Assembly (NCBI RefSeq): GCF_030812195.1
Contig: NZ_JAUSSF010000002.1
Span: 930,001-994,000, forward strand
Source: Chryseobacterium lathyri
GTDB lineage: Bacteria; Bacteroidota; Bacteroidia; Flavobacteriales; Weeksellaceae
Direction: 5' to 3'
DNA: 64,000 nt
Every line of letters starts with the position of its first letter. Position 1 is the stretch's first letter. Both the position numbers and the translations under genes were made by a program. Under the pieces are notes generated by a model. It made no database searches. It saw only the letters and a list, made by a program, of their open reading frames with translations, and had not been told where the DNA came from. Shown one piece after another: positions 34,329 through 43,040 of this stretch.

Positions 34329-35569
34329 AAAGTTTGAAAGATTTTCTAAGGAGTTTTTTTGATAATCATGGACATTACGTTTTCTTATCTTTTCTGATTG
34401 CCAAAATTTGTGGTTTTGCCGGTACTTTGCTGGTTATCAGATTGCTTCCTGAGAATGAGTTTGGCGTTTTAAGTATCGTTATTTCTGTTCTCACTATTTT
34501 TCTTCCATTCACGGGTTTTGGAAGCGGACAGGCTTTAATGAGGTTTGGATCTATTTCATCTGATGAAGATGAAAAACGAAAAATATCTTCCTATTTTTTC
34601 TTTAGAGGAATTCTATTCGAAATCTTACTAATTGCTTTGTTTTTGAGTGTGGCCCTTTTTTATTTTAATCGATATGAAGACATTTTTCTCATTTTTGTTT
34701 TCTGTGCGGTTAGACTGGGTGGATTTTATATTGTTAACCATACTCAGGTTTTTTACCGCATTACAGGAAAGAATCAAACGTTTGCAAGGATTAACAATGT
34801 TGTGAATATAGGCGGATTACTTTTAATTCTCATTCTCACTTATTTCTTTAAACTTCACGGTTACCTGATTGCTATTGCTGTTACACCCTATCTTTCATTA
34901 TTTTGGCTTACAAAAGATATTTATTCATTTCGTCAATTTATTCCTAAAAATTACAGGGAAATGTGGAAGTATGGAGGATTTACGGCTGCAACATCTCTTA
35001 TTTCTGATACCATGTTCTCTTTAGACATTCTTTTACTTGGTTTTTTAATGAATGAAAGTGCTGTTGCCAATTACCGTGTTGCCATTCTGATACCATCCAA
35101 TATCACCTTTTTAGCCATCAGTTTTTTACAAAGCGATTTTCCAGTGCTCTCTAAAAACTATCAGAACAAGGCGTTTTTAACGTCTTATATAATTAATTTC
35201 CACAAAGTATTTATACCTGTTTGTATTGGCATATTTATTTTCTTTATGTTTTTTAATCAATATATTTTAAAATATTTTTTCGGAACTGCCTATATTGATA
35301 ATTCAGAGTTACTGATGGTTTTATTAATAGGGTTCAATGTAGGGATGTTGACCAGGAATCTTTACGGTAACCTTCTTCCGGCTGTCGGAAAGATAGAAAT
35401 TAATACCTGGGTGGGTATAGCCTCTCTTATTTTTCTTGCTATAACTGCGTATTTATTAATACCCATCTATGGAGTCTTTGGGATGGGAATTGCCATGACC
35501 TCTACCATACTCATATCAGGATTTTTTTATCTTATTTTTTTCTTTTTGTATCTTAAGAAACTTCCTTAA
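34325..35569 (+). CDS. Polysaccharide flippase (Wzx/oligosaccharide MATE-type)
   Basis: The 414-residue membrane protein has about twelve hydrophobic segments, the standard layout of the oligosaccharide flippase superfamily (RLLPENEFGVLSIVISVLTIFLPFTGFGSGQALMRFGS at the start). It would flip undecaprenyl-linked repeat units across the inner membrane. It overlaps the glycosyltransferase gene by ATGA, a coupled arrangement. No polymerase or chain-length gene is adjacent, so the pathway is split or borrows genes from elsewhere. Confidence 0.85.
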   Translation: MKSLKDFLRSFFDNHGHYVFLSFLIAKICGFAGTLLVIRLLPENEFGVLSIVISVLTIFLPFTGFGSGQALMRFGSISSDEDEKRKISSYFFFRGILFEILLIALFLSVALFYFNRYEDIFLIFVFCAVRLGGFYIVNHTQVFYRITGKNQTFARINNVVNIGGLLLILILTYFFKLHGYLIAIAVTPYLSLFWLTKDIYSFRQFIPKNYREMWKYGGFTAATSLISDTMFSLDILLLGFLMNESAVANYRVAILIPSNITFLAISFLQSDFPVLSKNYQNKAFLTSYIINFHKVFIPVCIGIFIFFMFFNQYILKYFFGTAYIDNSELLMVLLIGFNVGMLTRNLYGNLLPAVGKIEINTWVGIASLIFLAITAYLLIPIYGVFGMGIAMTSTILISGFFYLIFFFLYLKKLP

Positions 35570-35595
35570 TTACAAATCTTTATTACCTTTGCCTT

Positions 35596-36102
35596 ATGAA
35601 GAATTCAGTTTTTCTATTATTTGTACTTTTTGCATTGGTTAGTTGTGGAAGCGATGACGATTCTTTACAGAGAATTGATCAGGTCCTGAACATCTATATA
35701 AAAAACAGTGCAGGACAAGATCTGCTCAATGCAAAAAAGACAGGTTCCTATTCTTCCTATACCGTGAATGACGTTTTTGGTGTTGCGAATGTGGCTCCGG
35801 TATCTGTACCTCTTAAAGTCACCACAGATTCTATATACTACTTTGAATATTTACGGGGTGCAAAAAGAAGAACACTGGATTCATTAAGCCCCGATAACAG
35901 AACTTATCATTCCAAATTGGCATTCGCATTGAGCAGAACGGAGAACAATGTGGTGATAACAACTATTGATTCAATGGAAATCAAATATCGCTGGACACCA
36001 TCGGTATTCCAGGTTTCTGAGGTTCTTTACAATAATCAGGTCGTATTTACCAAAGCTGCGGATACGCCCAATGCTATAAATACCATTACTATCATAAAAT
36101 AA
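35596..36102 (+). CDS. Lipoprotein of unknown function
   Basis: The 168-residue protein has lipobox FALVSC at residue 17 followed by the acidic GSDDDS linker typical of surface-exposed Bacteroidetes lipoproteins. The mature part is beta-rich without a recognised domain. A TAnnTTTG match (TACCTTTG at 35584-35591) ends only four bases before the ATG, so it is either part of a leaderless promoter or chance. It is 26 bases after the flippase gene and may be unrelated to it. Confidence 0.65.
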   Translation: MKNSVFLLFVLFALVSCGSDDDSLQRIDQVLNIYIKNSAGQDLLNAKKTGSYSSYTVNDVFGVANVAPVSVPLKVTTDSIYYFEYLRGAKRRTLDSLSPDNRTYHSKLAFALSRTENNVVITTIDSMEIKYRWTPSVFQVSEVLYNNQVVFTKAADTPNAINTITIIK

Positions 36103-36138
36103 TTTAAATTTGCAAAACTGTTAGCTTAGTTTTTAAGT

Positions 36139-36164
36139 TAACATCTAATATTTAACATCTAATA
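36139..36164. repeat. Tandem 12-base direct repeat before serS
   Basis: TAACATCTAATA occurs at 36139-36150 and again at 36153-36164, a 14-base period ending 4 bases before the serS ATG. This AT-rich block lies between a possible -7 element (TAAATTTG, 36105-36112) and the start codon, within the untranslated leader. It resembles degenerate spacer repeats common in this group. No T-box features are seen. Confidence 0.45.
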
Positions 36165-36168
36165 TAAA

Positions 36169-37437
36169 ATGTTACAAGTCAATTTTTTGCGCGACAATAA
36201 AGAACGCGTTTTAGAAGGTCTTAAAAAAAGACAATTCAAGAATCTTGGGTTGGTAGACGATGCTGTCGCTGCTGACGACGAAAGAAAAAGAATCCAGTTT
36301 GAATTAGATTCCCAGCTTTCCGAGATCAACAAAATTTCCAAAGAAATTGGACTTTTGATGAAAGAAGGAAAGAAAGAAGAAGCGGAGTCTGCAAAATCTA
36401 AAACAGCCCAATTCAAAGAGTCGAGTAAAGAATTGCAGTCCCAATTAGATGCAACGGAAAAGGCCTTATTGGATATTTTATACCAGATTCCAAATGTTCC
36501 GTTTGAATTAGTGAAAAGCGGAGCATCTGCTGAAGACAACGAGAATATTTTCCAGTCTCATGATGTGGCAGGGCTTGGAGAAGGAGCGATTCCTCACTGG
36601 GAACTTGCCAAAAAATATAACCTGATCGATTTTGAGCTTGGAGTGAAGATTGCCGGTGCCGGATTCCCTGTTTACTTGGGTAAAGGAGCAAGGCTTCAGA
36701 GAGCCCTCGTTCAGTATTTCTTAGATAAGAACGTTGAAAAAGGTTATATGGAAGTCAATCCTCCTCACGTTGTGAACGAAGCTTCAGGGTACGGAACGGG
36801 ACAGCTTCCTGATAAAGAAGGGCAGATGTATCACATTGGCCTGGATGACCTGTACCTAATCCCTACGGCAGAAGTTCCTGTAACGAATCTTTATCGTGAT
36901 GTATTGTTGGAAGAAAGAGATCTTCCCATCAAAAATACAGCGTTTTCTCAGTGCTACAGAAGAGAAGCGGGAAGCTATGGAGCTCACGTAAGAGGTCTGA
37001 ACCGTCTTCACCAGTTTGAAAAAGTGGAGATTGTAAGACTTGAAAAACCTGAAAATTCTTATGCTGCACTGGAAGAAATGGTAGAGCATATTAAAGAGAT
37101 CCTTACAGATCTTGAACTTCCGTTCAGAGTGTTGAGACTTTGTGGCGGAGATATGGGTTTCACTTCAGCAATGACCTATGATTTTGAAGTATGGAGTGCG
37201 GCTCAGGAAATGTGGCTGGAAGTAAGTTCTGTATCCAATTTTGAAACTTTCCAGGCTAACCGTCTGAAATGCCGTTTCAAAACAGAAGGAAAATCTCAGC
37301 TGGTGCATACCTTGAATGGTTCTGCAATGGCACTTCCAAGAATTATGGCTGCATTGCTTGAAAATAACCAGACAGAAGAAGGAATCAGAATTCCTAAGAA
37401 AATTGCAGAATATGCGAGATTCGATCTGATCAACTAG
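36169..37437 (+). CDS. serS: Seryl-tRNA synthetase
   Basis: The 422-residue class II synthetase charges tRNA-Ser. It has an N-terminal antiparallel coiled-coil arm (residues 30-100, KRIQFELDSQLSEINKISKEIG), motif 2 with FSQCYRREAGSYG and the RLHQFEKVE segment, and motif 3 with LNGSAMALPRIMAALLENNQ. The length is normal. It begins MLQVNFLRDNK as in relatives and ends before a bidirectional terminator. Confidence 0.97.
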   Translation: MLQVNFLRDNKERVLEGLKKRQFKNLGLVDDAVAADDERKRIQFELDSQLSEINKISKEIGLLMKEGKKEEAESAKSKTAQFKESSKELQSQLDATEKALLDILYQIPNVPFELVKSGASAEDNENIFQSHDVAGLGEGAIPHWELAKKYNLIDFELGVKIAGAGFPVYLGKGARLQRALVQYFLDKNVEKGYMEVNPPHVVNEASGYGTGQLPDKEGQMYHIGLDDLYLIPTAEVPVTNLYRDVLLEERDLPIKNTAFSQCYRREAGSYGAHVRGLNRLHQFEKVEIVRLEKPENSYAALEEMVEHIKEILTDLELPFRVLRLCGGDMGFTSAMTYDFEVWSAAQEMWLEVSSVSNFETFQANRLKCRFKTEGKSQLVHTLNGSAMALPRIMAALLENNQTEEGIRIPKKIAEYARFDLIN

Positions 37438-37460
37438 AATAATATTTCTATATAATAAAT

Positions 37461-37489
37461 AATCCCCTTTCAGTTTTGGAAGGGGACTA
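37461..37489. terminator. Bidirectional terminator between serS and the facing lipoprotein gene
   Basis: TCCCCTT (37463-37469) pairs with AAGGGGA (37480-37486), and the flanking AATAAT / ATTATT extends the stem. It serves convergent genes. Confidence 0.75.
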
Positions 37490-37512
37490 TTATTTTATTG
37501 TTAAAAATGGAA

Positions 37513-38289
37513 TTACTCAGTAGTAATTACCACTTTTTTATCTTTATTTACAAGGTTTTTGCCATCTACAAGATCATTGGATCTTACAGTGATCTCAATG
37601 GTTTTGTTATCAACCTGCTTTACGAAATCATGCTTTCCTTCTATGCTTTTGATCGGTTTCTGAAACTTCAGGGTATTGGTAAAGGTAAGATTGAACATTC
37701 TGAGCATACCAGCCATTCCTGAAGCCATTTGTTTTCCGTATGCTTCAATAGAATCGCTTTTGGTTTTAGGAGTTGTTTTTTCCTCTGATTCTTTTTCTTC
37801 CAGCATTTTAAGAATCCCATCAGAATTGAATTTATCAGTATTAATGGTCAGGGATTTACCATCCCAGACTGCAATGTCTTGTAAAGGGATTTTCTTCAGG
37901 CGTTTGTCGCTGGCTAAAAGTTGAGTAATTTCTGAAGGCATAAGTTTATCATATTTCAGAGAAAGACCAACAATCTCGTTTTTATCTTTATCCACTTTCA
38001 TGTAAACTTTTTTAAGCACTTTTGCCGAATCTTCATTAAGCATTATTTTCCCGTGTTTCTGAACATTATAAAGACTTGTCCAGTCAGTAGGAAGCTTATC
38101 AAGGTCGCTCAGTTTTTTTGGATCTGACCCCATCATGCTCATCATGCCCATTACACTTTTATCCATCAGGATATTAGACTTCATGCTGGTTGCTGCATCT
38201 TTATAATAGGTGGTTTCTGTATTGATAGAACAGGACTGTAGAATCATAAAAAGAATGGCGCCCCATAAAAATTTTATCTGTTTAATCAT
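37513..38289 (-). CDS. Lipoprotein, tandem paralogue 1
   Basis: The protein has 258 residues if started at the ATG at 38289 (MIKQIKFLWGAILFMILQSC, lipobox at residue 20); the frame runs further upstream without a signal, so the longer form is unlikely. The mature protein starts INTETTYYKDAATSM and ends with a KKVVITTE tail, both shared with the next gene. A central segment (WDGKSLTINTDKFNSDGILKMLEE) is also shared. I do not recognise the family. The paralogues suggest duplication of a surface or periplasmic protein; function unknown. Confidence 0.75.
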   Translation of the reverse strand: MIKQIKFLWGAILFMILQSCSINTETTYYKDAATSMKSNILMDKSVMGMMSMMGSDPKKLSDLDKLPTDWTSLYNVQKHGKIMLNEDSAKVLKKVYMKVDKDKNEIVGLSLKYDKLMPSEITQLLASDKRLKKIPLQDIAVWDGKSLTINTDKFNSDGILKMLEEKESEEKTTPKTKSDSIEAYGKQMASGMAGMLRMFNLTFTNTLKFQKPIKSIEGKHDFVKQVDNKTIEITVRSNDLVDGKNLVNKDKKVVITTE

Positions 38290-38335
38290 TGCTGAAATTT
38301 TTAGTGTTTTCTTATGTATTACAAAACAGATACCA

Positions 38336-38366
38336 ACCAAAAACCGGCTGAAATCTCAGCCGGTTT
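38336..38366 (-). terminator. Terminator between the tandem lipoprotein genes
   Basis: AAACCGGCTGA (38341-38351) and TCAGCCGGTTT (38356-38366) form a perfect 11-bp stem with a 4-base loop. On the minus strand the T tract follows. It ends the upstream gene (38368-39105) and shows the two paralogues are not one simple operon. Confidence 0.85.
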
Positions 38367-38367
38367 T

Positions 38368-39105
38368 TTATTCTGTAACGATCACAATCTTTTTATCGGC
38401 ATTTTTGAACTTAGCCTCTTTATCGTACATGGTTTTGAGATCGTAATCTATTTTAATGGTATGATGATCGACCTGTTTCACCCAGTCATGCTTTCCGGTG
38501 ATAGATTTTATTTTGTTTTCAAACTTCAAGGTTGTTCCTATGCTCTTGAAGAACATGGTGATCATCCCTTCTACCTTTTCAGCCTCATCTTTTGAAGCTT
38601 TTCCTTTGAGGGATTCTTCAATATTTTTAAGATTGAAGTTTTCAGTATTAATGGTCAGGGTTTTTCCGTCCCAATTATTGAAAATATTCTGATCCAGTGG
38701 AAGCTTTTCCTTTTTGTTATAATTTCTCAGCATCTGATAATCTGCCTGCGTGAAATGTTCCAATTTTAAAGAAATGCCAGCTGGTTCGTTATTTTCTTTA
38801 TTGGATTTCATAAAGATCTTTTTCATGATCCTGATAGAATCCAGGTCGTTGGTCTCCTGCTTTCCAGCCGGTTTTTGAATATCAAGAAAGCTTGTCCAAA
38901 CGGTTGGAAGCTTATCCATTTCTCCGAATTCTTTTTGCTGATTCAGTGAATCGGGAGTCATGGCCTTCATTTCTGAAATGAACTGCTTCATGTCGATATC
39001 TGTGACCGAAGTGGAGGCAGCATCTGTATGGTAGACAATTTCAGAATTAATGATACATGATTGCAGAACAAAAAGAGATACAATGAATAAAAAGAATTTT
39101 TTCAT
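38368..39105 (-). CDS. Lipoprotein, tandem paralogue 2
   Basis: The 245-residue protein has lipobox LFVLQSC at residue 17. It matches its neighbour in the first mature stretch (INSEIVYHTDAAST), the LPTVWTSF segment, the WDGKTLTINTENFN region, KSITGKHDWVKQVD and the final KKIVIVTE. The divergence of the two copies is substantial, so the duplication is old. No domain is recognised. It is 17 bases from the cbb3-cluster SafE-like gene, but a functional link is not shown. Confidence 0.75.
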   Translation of the reverse strand: MKKFFLFIVSLFVLQSCIINSEIVYHTDAASTSVTDIDMKQFISEMKAMTPDSLNQQKEFGEMDKLPTVWTSFLDIQKPAGKQETNDLDSIRIMKKIFMKSNKENNEPAGISLKLEHFTQADYQMLRNYNKKEKLPLDQNIFNNWDGKTLTINTENFNLKNIEESLKGKASKDEAEKVEGMITMFFKSIGTTLKFENKIKSITGKHDWVKQVDHHTIKIDYDLKTMYDKEAKFKNADKKIVIVTE

Positions 39106-39122
39106 GGAATTAGTAAATTGTA

Positions 39123-39878
39123 TTAATGACAGTTGGTTGAACTGTGATCGTGTCCTTCAATGTGACAGTTACCGTTGTGATCTTTAGAAATTGTCATAGC
39201 TTCAGCTCTCGGTGAGATATAAGGAATTCCCAGTTCAAGACCTCTTAGTATAAATAATCCTCCTAAAATAATCATAATAACAGGAACTGCTTTCAAAATT
39301 TTAATTCTAAAAGCTTGATTCATGAGATTTCCGGCCAGAACTACTGCAAACATGAATGGAAGTGTTCCAAGTCCGAATAAAGCCATATATGAAGCTCCCT
39401 GCCACACTCCTCCAGCTGCCAGGCTTGCTGTAAGAGCCATATAAACCATTCCGCACGGAAGAAAGCCATTAAGAAGCCCGGTTGTAAACCTTGAGCGGTA
39501 ATCTGCTTTTTGCAGCAGTCTTCCTAAATTTGATTTTATTGAAAAGAGAAATTTAGAAAGAAAAGGAATCTTAGAGGCAAAATCTTTTCCCCCAAACGAA
39601 AACAAAGCCATCATAATCAGAAGAATTCCCGCAATGATCGTAAGATACTGCTGGAAGCCTGCCATTTCAAAACCTTCACCTACAATTCCCAGAACGGCCC
39701 CTAATAAAGAGTATGTGAAGATCCTGCCGAACTGATAGGTTAAATTCTGAAGATAGAAATTGGTGGCCTGCTTTTTAGTCAATCCCATCGATAGAGCAAT
39801 AGGTCCGCACATTCCGATACAGTGAAAACCGGAAGCAAAGCCTAATGCAATTGCCGATAAAATAAGTCCTATTTCCAT
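39123..39878 (-). CDS. SafE/TauE-like membrane protein of the cbb3 cluster
   Basis: The 251-residue protein has about six membrane helices and the N-terminal GFASGFHCIGMCGPIALSMG motif of the DsbD/CcdA-UreH-like group, whose Cys pair can act in metal or thiol transfer. It also has FLPCGMVYMAL. Its C-terminus is His-rich (HNGNCHIEGHDHSSTNCH), a probable metal site. It overlaps fixH by 10 bases and ends the cbb3 cluster, which fits copper delivery to the oxidase or export of copper or sulfite. The annotation sulfite exporter is generic. Confidence 0.75.
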   Translation of the reverse strand: MEIGLILSAIALGFASGFHCIGMCGPIALSMGLTKKQATNFYLQNLTYQFGRIFTYSLLGAVLGIVGEGFEMAGFQQYLTIIAGILLIMMALFSFGGKDFASKIPFLSKFLFSIKSNLGRLLQKADYRSRFTTGLLNGFLPCGMVYMALTASLAAGGVWQGASYMALFGLGTLPFMFAVVLAGNLMNQAFRIKILKAVPVIMIILGGLFILRGLELGIPYISPRAEAMTISKDHNGNCHIEGHDHSSTNCH

Positions 39879-40321
39879 ATCACATCATAATCCATTCTAT
39901 AGTCTGCCTTGTCTTTCGTCCACATCAGTCTAAGGGTGTAATTTCCTGCTTTTAATACCTGTCCCGGTATAAATATAGATTGAGCGGCATCAAGCTGTAC
40001 AGATTTTTTTATGTCTAAATTCTGGTCGTCGGTTCTGTTTAAAACAAATTTTACCGTAGTATTTGTATTATTGTATTCTTTTGGAAAAGTAATCTTAATT
40101 CCATTTCTTTCCTGAGAGTACACAGGTTTTTCCTGCAGATCGTCTGCTCTTTTCTTAGCATCAATTACATCCTGGTACTTAAGTTCCTCTTCATAATAAT
40201 TATCGGTTACCATTTCAGAATTTTTCTGCCCATTCGGGAAAAGAAACAGCATGGATAATATAAAAACAATGAACGCAAATAATGCAATGACTACACCGTG
40301 TCCCCAACTAAAGTTTTTCAT
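39869..40321 (-). CDS. ccoH: FixH/CcoH family protein
   Basis: The 150-residue protein starts with a cytoplasmic MKNFSWGHG and one membrane helix (about 9-30), followed by a periplasmic domain with YYEEELKYQDVIDAKKRADDL, typical of FixH. FixH is needed for cbb3 oxidase assembly with CcoG and CcoI. It overlaps the SafE-like gene by 10 bases and sits 60 bases downstream of ccoG. Confidence 0.8.
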   Translation of the reverse strand: MKNFSWGHGVVIALFAFIVFILSMLFLFPNGQKNSEMVTDNYYEEELKYQDVIDAKKRADDLQEKPVYSQERNGIKITFPKEYNNTNTTVKFVLNRTDDQNLDIKKSVQLDAAQSIFIPGQVLKAGNYTLRLMWTKDKADYRMDYDVIWK

Positions 40322-40381
40322 TTCTTCCGGATTTTTTATCTGTTTTGAACCTCATGATTTTGAATTATAGAGGCTTTTTAA

Positions 40382-41836
40382 TTAAAATTGCAGTTTGAAT
40401 GGCCCTTCGAAATACGTCTGATAAGAATCTATAAGCTTACCTTTCATATCATATACGCCAATAGTTATGTTTTGTTTTGAAAGTTTCATATCATTTTCCG
40501 GGAAGCTGATATTGATTGTTCCTTTCGAAATTTTATCCCGGTCTACCTGGATCTTGCTGGATGCACTGTAGGTGACCTCACCGTGTGCAGGCTCAAGAAT
40601 TTTTATTGTTACAATCTTTTTATCGTTGGTTTTATTAAGGAATGTATAATTGTAAGTATTGGTAATTTTACCGTCTCTTACAAAGAATGTGCTTCCTGCC
40701 GGCTTAATGAATTTCGCCTCCATTTCTCCTCTGCTGTATAGAAGGAATCCGAGGAATCCCACTAATAAAACAAGAACCACCGCAAAACCTTTCATCCTGC
40801 CTGTAAATTTGAATTCGGTCTGGTTTTCAATTTCATTTTCCGATGCGTATCGGATGAGTCCTTTTGGAAGGCCTACTTTTTCCATTACTTCATCACATGC
40901 ATCAATACATGCGGTACAGTTTACACATTCCAGCTGCTGCCCGTCCCTGATGTCAATTCCTGTAGGACAAACAACTACGCACTGATGACAGTCGATACAG
41001 TCTCCTTTTCCTGCAGCCTTACGGTCTTCACCTTTTCTCCATTTAGATCTGTTTTCTCCTCTTTTAAAGTCGTAGAAAACATTAATCGTGTCTTTATCAA
41101 TTAAAACGCCCTGAAGTCTGCCGTATGGACAAACCAAAGTACAAACCTGTTCTCTGAACCAAGCAAATACAAAGTAAAATGCTGCTGAAAACAGAACCAT
41201 TATAATAAAGTTGGTAGGATGAGCAAAAGGCCCTTCTGATATAATTCTGAAGATTTCCTGATAACCAACGATATACATGAGCATAAAGTGTGTGATAATC
41301 AGGGAGATGATCACATAAACCGACCATTTCAAGCTTCGCTTCCATATCTTTTCGCTGTTCCATTCCTGTCTGTCCAGCTTCATCTGCCTGTTTCGGTCCC
41401 CTTCAATAAGATATTCAATTTTACGGAAGATAGATTCCATAAAAATTGTCTGAGGGCATATCCATCCGCAGAAAATTCTTCCGAACGCAATCGTAAAAAT
41501 GATGATAAATATTAAGGATGCAATAGCACCTAGAGTAAGGATAAAAAAGTCCTGTGGATAGAAAGGCTGTCCGAAAATGAAAAACTCCCTATCGATAACA
41601 TTAAACAAAAAGAACGGATTGCCATTGATTTTGAGGAATGGTACTGTAAAATAAATAATTAATAAAGCATAACTTACAATGTTTCTATAATTGGTGTATT
41701 TCCCTTTTGGTTTTCTCGGGAATACCCATTTTCTCTTACCGGATTGCTCCATTGTCCCGATAGAATCTCTGTAAGTTTCAGGATCCAGAACCTGGCCCTG
41801 TCCACCTCGTACTTCTATTTCTTCTATGTCTGACAT
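40382..41836 (-). CDS. ccoG: Cytochrome c oxidase accessory protein CcoG (FixG)
   Basis: The 484-residue membrane Fe-S protein has an N-terminal soluble part, then a membrane domain with FCGWICPQTIFMESIFRKIEYLIEGDR (Cys in FCGWICPQ). Two ferredoxin-type sites follow, CIDCHQCVVVCPTGID and CVNCTACIDACD, near residues 286-320, and an Ig-like C-terminal periplasmic domain. CcoG is reported to act as a cupric reductase in cbb3 assembly. It is the middle gene of the cluster. Confidence 0.92.
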   Translation of the reverse strand: MSDIEEIEVRGGQGQVLDPETYRDSIGTMEQSGKRKWVFPRKPKGKYTNYRNIVSYALLIIYFTVPFLKINGNPFFLFNVIDREFFIFGQPFYPQDFFILTLGAIASLIFIIIFTIAFGRIFCGWICPQTIFMESIFRKIEYLIEGDRNRQMKLDRQEWNSEKIWKRSLKWSVYVIISLIITHFMLMYIVGYQEIFRIISEGPFAHPTNFIIMVLFSAAFYFVFAWFREQVCTLVCPYGRLQGVLIDKDTINVFYDFKRGENRSKWRKGEDRKAAGKGDCIDCHQCVVVCPTGIDIRDGQQLECVNCTACIDACDEVMEKVGLPKGLIRYASENEIENQTEFKFTGRMKGFAVVLVLLVGFLGFLLYSRGEMEAKFIKPAGSTFFVRDGKITNTYNYTFLNKTNDKKIVTIKILEPAHGEVTYSASSKIQVDRDKISKGTINISFPENDMKLSKQNITIGVYDMKGKLIDSYQTYFEGPFKLQF

Positions 41837-41931
41837 TTGTAATATATTTTAAAAAAGAAAAAACATAATTCGTTACTATTTTAATCTAATAACAAATTAT
41901 GTTTTTTTCATATGTTTCTAATTTCTTAAAA

Positions 41932-42813
41932 TTATTCTTTTTCCCAATGCGCTTCGGTTCCCTGAGGAGCAGCTCCTCCCTGGGCCTGCGTCACCGGCGG
42001 TTGTTCCTGATTGATGTGATATACATATGCTGCAATCTTTTCAATCTCTGCACCAGAAACTTCTCCGTTCTTACCGAATGCTCTCATCGATGGGTTAGTA
42101 GGAGAACCATTCCAGTCCATGTGGAAAACGTTTTTAAATAAAGTCTTTTCCGGCTGGTTGATCCAGTAGTTGTCAGTAAGGTTTGGACCGATACCACCAC
42201 TTCCGTCTTCTTTGTGACAAGATGCACAGTTGGTTTTGAATAGTTCTTTTCCTTCTGCGATATTGTCGGCAGAGTATTTTGCTGTTTCTATAGTTACAGG
42301 AGGCTGTTCAGATTCATATTTTGCAATGCTGGCCATCTGCTCTTTATATTCCTGCTCGTATTCGCTCAACGGGTGTGCGAAATCTGTGAAGGAATAAGCT
42401 GCGATATATACAATACAAAAAGCAGTCCCAAAATAGAATAAACCTACCCACCATTTTGGAAGCTGGTTATCCAATTCCATGATCCCATCGAAGCCATGGT
42501 CGATAAGGATATCTTTTTCTTCTGTAGCAGATTGTTTTTTGAATGCACTGTCGTACATTCTTCTTAAGAAAGGAACTTTCTTTTCTGCCAGATAAGCTGC
42601 TTTTTCTTCCGGAGATAGCTTTTTGAATTTATTATTTTCAATCAAATCTCCAATAGCACTGTGGATGTATGCCAAGATAGCACTGATCACAACAGTTCCC
42701 CAGAAGTAAGGTGAAGCTAGGAACGAGTAGCTCTGTACAAACAAATAATAAAAAACTATTAAAAGTCCAGTTATTATTAAGATGTTTACAACAACAGGTG
42801 TTCTTTGTTTCAT
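41932..42813 (-). CDS. ccoP: Cbb3-type cytochrome c oxidase subunit III (CcoP-like, single haem)
   Basis: The 293-residue protein has two N-terminal membrane segments, a charged middle region and one cytochrome c domain with CASCH near residues 192-196 and a downstream methionine candidate in PSMRAF. Proteobacterial CcoP usually has two haem c sites; only one CXXCH exists here, as in many Bacteroidetes. The protein feeds electrons into the catalytic subunit. It is followed on the same strand by ccoG. Confidence 0.88.
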   Translation of the reverse strand: MKQRTPVVVNILIITGLLIVFYYLFVQSYSFLASPYFWGTVVISAILAYIHSAIGDLIENNKFKKLSPEEKAAYLAEKKVPFLRRMYDSAFKKQSATEEKDILIDHGFDGIMELDNQLPKWWVGLFYFGTAFCIVYIAAYSFTDFAHPLSEYEQEYKEQMASIAKYESEQPPVTIETAKYSADNIAEGKELFKTNCASCHKEDGSGGIGPNLTDNYWINQPEKTLFKNVFHMDWNGSPTNPSMRAFGKNGEVSGAEIEKIAAYVYHINQEQPPVTQAQGGAAPQGTEAHWEKE

Positions 42814-42823
42814 AATAAATAGT

Positions 42824-43024
42824 TTAATTTTTTAAATTAAAATCGTCATCCTCGTCATCCCCAAGTGGAGCCTCTTCTTCCTCTTTGTAATATTTTTTAG
42901 GCCTGCTAAAAACATAGATTACCAGAGCTATGAAGAACAGCATAAAGAAAATCAGAGCCAACGTCTGGTAGAGACCAGCGTTTTCTGTATTGGATAATAT
43001 ATCTTTAAAGTTCTGAGGAATCAT
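42824..43024 (-). CDS. ccoQ: CcoQ-like small cbb3 oxidase component
   Basis: The 66-residue protein has one membrane helix (about residues 22-42, LIFFMLFFIALVIYVFSRP) and an acidic tail (EEEEAPLGDDEDDD). Its place between ccoNO and ccoP fits CcoQ/FixQ, which stabilises the complex. The call rests on context plus topology. Confidence 0.75.
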   Translation of the reverse strand: MIPQNFKDILSNTENAGLYQTLALIFFMLFFIALVIYVFSRPKKYYKEEEEAPLGDDEDDDFNLKN

Positions 43025-43040
43025 GTGAACCTTTTAATGT

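Noticed and set aside
35584..35591. TACCTTTG as the -7 element of the lipoprotein gene at 35596
   Set aside because: It ends only four bases before the ATG, so it would need a leaderless transcript, and there is no -33 TTG; recorded in the gene entry but not called as a promoter.
36105..36168. T-box leader before serS
   Set aside because: The leader is too short, has no T-box core and no specifier loop; only a possible -7 element and a direct repeat are visible.
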